From NCBI GenBank assembly GCA_937883885.1, contig CAKZXL010000924.1, positions 1 to 6,597 of the forward strand: 6,597 nt of DNA, given 5' to 3'. The position numbers and the translations under genes are program-made. Of the stretch, positions 5,468 to 6,597 are shown piece after piece (within the stretch, counting starts at the first letter, position 1; each line of letters opens with the position of its first letter). This DNA is from an uncultured Aquincola sp. GTDB taxonomy: Bacteria > Pseudomonadota > Gammaproteobacteria > Burkholderiales > Burkholderiaceae. Below the pieces are notes generated by a model. The model worked only from the letters and a program-made list of their open reading frames with translations, had not been told where the DNA came from and searched no databases.

Positions 5468-6523
5468 TCAGAGTGTACCGACGCGCCCCCGGCCACCGCC
5501 CCGTGGGGCCGGAGCCGCCGCCGGCCACACGCCGCGGCCTTCCAGCACCAGCGATTCGATCAGCAGCGAGGCATTCCAAGGATGCTCGTCATGCCGCGCG
5601 GCACGGCGCAGCGTGGCCTGCCAGGCATTGAGCGCCGGCAGCTGCGCGCCCGGCGGCAGCTGCGTGGCCTCGAAGTAGCGAGGCTCGCCGCCCACGGCCA
5701 CCACCGTCAGGTCGTGGCAGAGCTTTTGCAGCGCGTCGATGGCGCGCGGCAGCGGCCAGGCCGTCAGCGCCGCCGCCTGGCCGGCGCGCAGCGCCTGCGG
5801 CAGCCGCCGCCACTGCGCGGCGTCGATGCCGGCCTGCAGCATCGCCAGCGCTTCCACCGGCTGCTCGCCGGCGGCGGCGTACAGCACTTCGGCCTCCTGC
5901 ACGCCCTGGCTGGCCAGCCATTGCAGCGCCATCGCCCGCTCGGGCCGCGGCAGCAGCAGGCGCTGGCAGCGGCTGCGCAGCGTGGGCAGCAGCGCCTCGG
6001 GGTCGCTGGAACACAGCAGCAGCTTGAGGTTGCCGGGCGGCTCTTCCAGCGTCTTGAGCAAGGCATTGGCGGCCACCAGGTTCATCGCCTGCGCGGGGTG
6101 GATCACCACCACCTTGCCGCGCCCGCGCGACGAGGTCTGCTGGCTCCAGTCGATGGCGGTGCGCACCGCCTCCACCTTGATCTCGCGGCTGGGCTTGGCC
6201 TTCTTGGCGTCACTGTCGCGGGCGCCCTCGCCGTCCATCTGCCAACCCAGCGGCTCACGCAGCGCGTCAGGAATCAGCAGATGGAAGTCGGGGTGCATGC
6301 GGGCCTGCATCAGGTGGCAGGCGGCGCAACGGCCACAGGGGCGCGGGCCGGGCTCGGCCGCTTCGCACAGCCAGGCCTGGGCCAGCGCAATCGCCAGTTC
6401 AAACTGGCCGACGCCGCCGGGGCCATGCACCAGCGTGGCATGGCCGCGCACGCTGGCCAGGGCCTGGTCCAGCACCGGCCGCAGCCAGGGCAGGCCCAGT
6501 TCGCCGTCGGGGCCGATCACCAT
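5468..6523 (-). CDS. holB: DNA polymerase III delta prime subunit
   Basis: A 351-residue clamp-loader subunit that helps load the beta sliding clamp during replication. The N-terminal AAA+ fold has a degenerate P-loop HGPGGVGQ (33-40) in which the catalytic Lys is Gln40, as expected since delta prime does not hydrolyse ATP. A zinc module follows with Cys53, Cys63, Cys66 and Cys69. TLEEPP (158-163) and the SRC motif (184-186) are typical of delta prime and related clamp-loader subunits. A charged insert (about 96-114) separates the zinc module from IKVEAVR. The C-terminal 25 residues are Pro/Gly/Arg-rich and look disordered. The ATG at 6523 lies inside the end of tmk, with GGAG 8 nt upstream; an earlier in-frame start at 6559 would add 12 residues but overlap tmk by 43 nt, so 6523 is preferred. 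Confidence 0.96.
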   Translation of the reverse strand: MVIGPDGELGLPWLRPVLDQALASVRGHATLVHGPGGVGQFELAIALAQAWLCEAAEPGPRPCGRCAACHLMQARMHPDFHLLIPDALREPLGWQMDGEGARDSDAKKAKPSREIKVEAVRTAIDWSQQTSSRGRGKVVVIHPAQAMNLVAANALLKTLEEPPGNLKLLLCSSDPEALLPTLRSRCQRLLLPRPERAMALQWLASQGVQEAEVLYAAAGEQPVEALAMLQAGIDAAQWRRLPQALRAGQAAALTAWPLPRAIDALQKLCHDLTVVAVGGEPRYFEATQLPPGAQLPALNAWQATLRRAARHDEHPWNASLLIESLVLEGRGVWPAAAPAPRGGGRGRVGTL

Positions 6524-6597
6524 GTGCGCTGCTCCAACACGCGCAGGATGTCCTGCCACACGGCTTCGCGCGGCTGGCTGCTGTCGATGCGGGCAAA
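6517..6597 (-). CDS. tmk: Thymidylate kinase, C-terminal fragment (cut by window edge)
   Basis: Only the last 26 codons are in the window, reading FARIDSSQPREAVWQDILRV followed by LEQRTW and a TGA at 6519-6517. The I-D-S/A-x-Q-P-x-E-A-V pattern is the usual C-terminal helix region of bacterial dTMP kinase, which converts dTMP to dTDP, and tmk is the standard upstream neighbour of holB in proteobacteria. The fragment overlaps the holB start by 7 nt in another frame, so the two are probably translationally coupled. The rest of the enzyme, including the P-loop and the lid, lies outside the window. Confidence 0.85.
   Translation of the reverse strand, partial: FARIDSSQPREAVWQDILRVLEQRTW

Noticed and set aside
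5489..5512. GC-rich inverted repeat CCGGCC...GGCCGG near the end of holB
   Set aside because: It is inside coding sequence, has no T tract, and such palindromes are frequent at this base composition.
5463..5579. Upstream extension of the pilZ frame by 39 codons
   Set aside because: It lies inside holB and is Arg/Gly-rich shadow sequence; the ATG at 5462 follows the holB stop by 5 nt.
4227..5678. Long plus-strand open frame of 483 codons opposite tatD, pilZ and the end of holB
   Set aside because: It spans three well-recognised minus-strand genes and shows antisense-type composition with no motif.
1..6597. Mobile element, CRISPR array, tRNA or rRNA in the window
   Set aside because: No transposase or integrase motifs, terminal repeats, spaced direct repeats or structured RNA genes were seen; the strand and apparent composition are uniform throughout.

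Overview
This is a GC-rich window in which every supported gene lies on the minus strand, so transcription runs from high to low coordinates. The gene order tmk-holB-pilZ-tatD, with a PilZ of the type IV pilus kind between holB and tatD, together with the base composition and protein sequences, suggests a betaproteobacterium, probably of the order Burkholderiales. That assignment is inference; there is no rRNA or other marker here.

Region 1 (about 6597 down to 3577) is a tightly packed housekeeping operon. It holds the last 26 codons of thymidylate kinase (tmk), holB (clamp-loader delta prime subunit), pilZ (type IV pilus biogenesis), a TatD/YcfH metal-dependent hydrolase, and an exported ankyrin-repeat protein. 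The junctions are a 7-nt overlap, a 5-nt gap, a 3-nt gap and a 4-nt ATGA overlap, so the genes are probably cotranscribed and largely translationally coupled.

Region 2 (about 3576 down to 3231) holds one small gene for a 63-residue protein of unknown function with a strongly acidic tail. It has a good ribosome binding site and a textbook intrinsic terminator, so it looks like its own transcription unit.

Region 3 (about 3230 down to 1) is a signalling operon. A double-domain KaiC-like ATPase is followed 2 nt later by a soluble hybrid histidine kinase (degenerate receiver, coiled coil, HisKA, HATPase, intact receiver). The end of the kinase gene overlaps, by a GTGA junction, a possible third reading frame cut by the window edge. 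The KaiC-like protein keeps both P-loops and Walker B aspartates. It lacks the cyanobacterial Thr432 equivalent and the C-terminal KaiA-binding tail, and no kaiA or kaiB is in view, so it is better read as a KaiC-family ATPase paired with a phosphorelay kinase than as a clock oscillator. Its start region carries two control signals worth testing: a perfect 6-bp hairpin that includes the Shine-Dalgarno sequence, and a sigma-54-like -24/-12 element just upstream.

No tRNA, rRNA, CRISPR array, insertion sequence or attachment site was seen. No gene-free stretch exceeds about 120 bases. The most distinctive part of the window is the KaiC-like/histidine-kinase module and its leader; the rest is conserved core genome.
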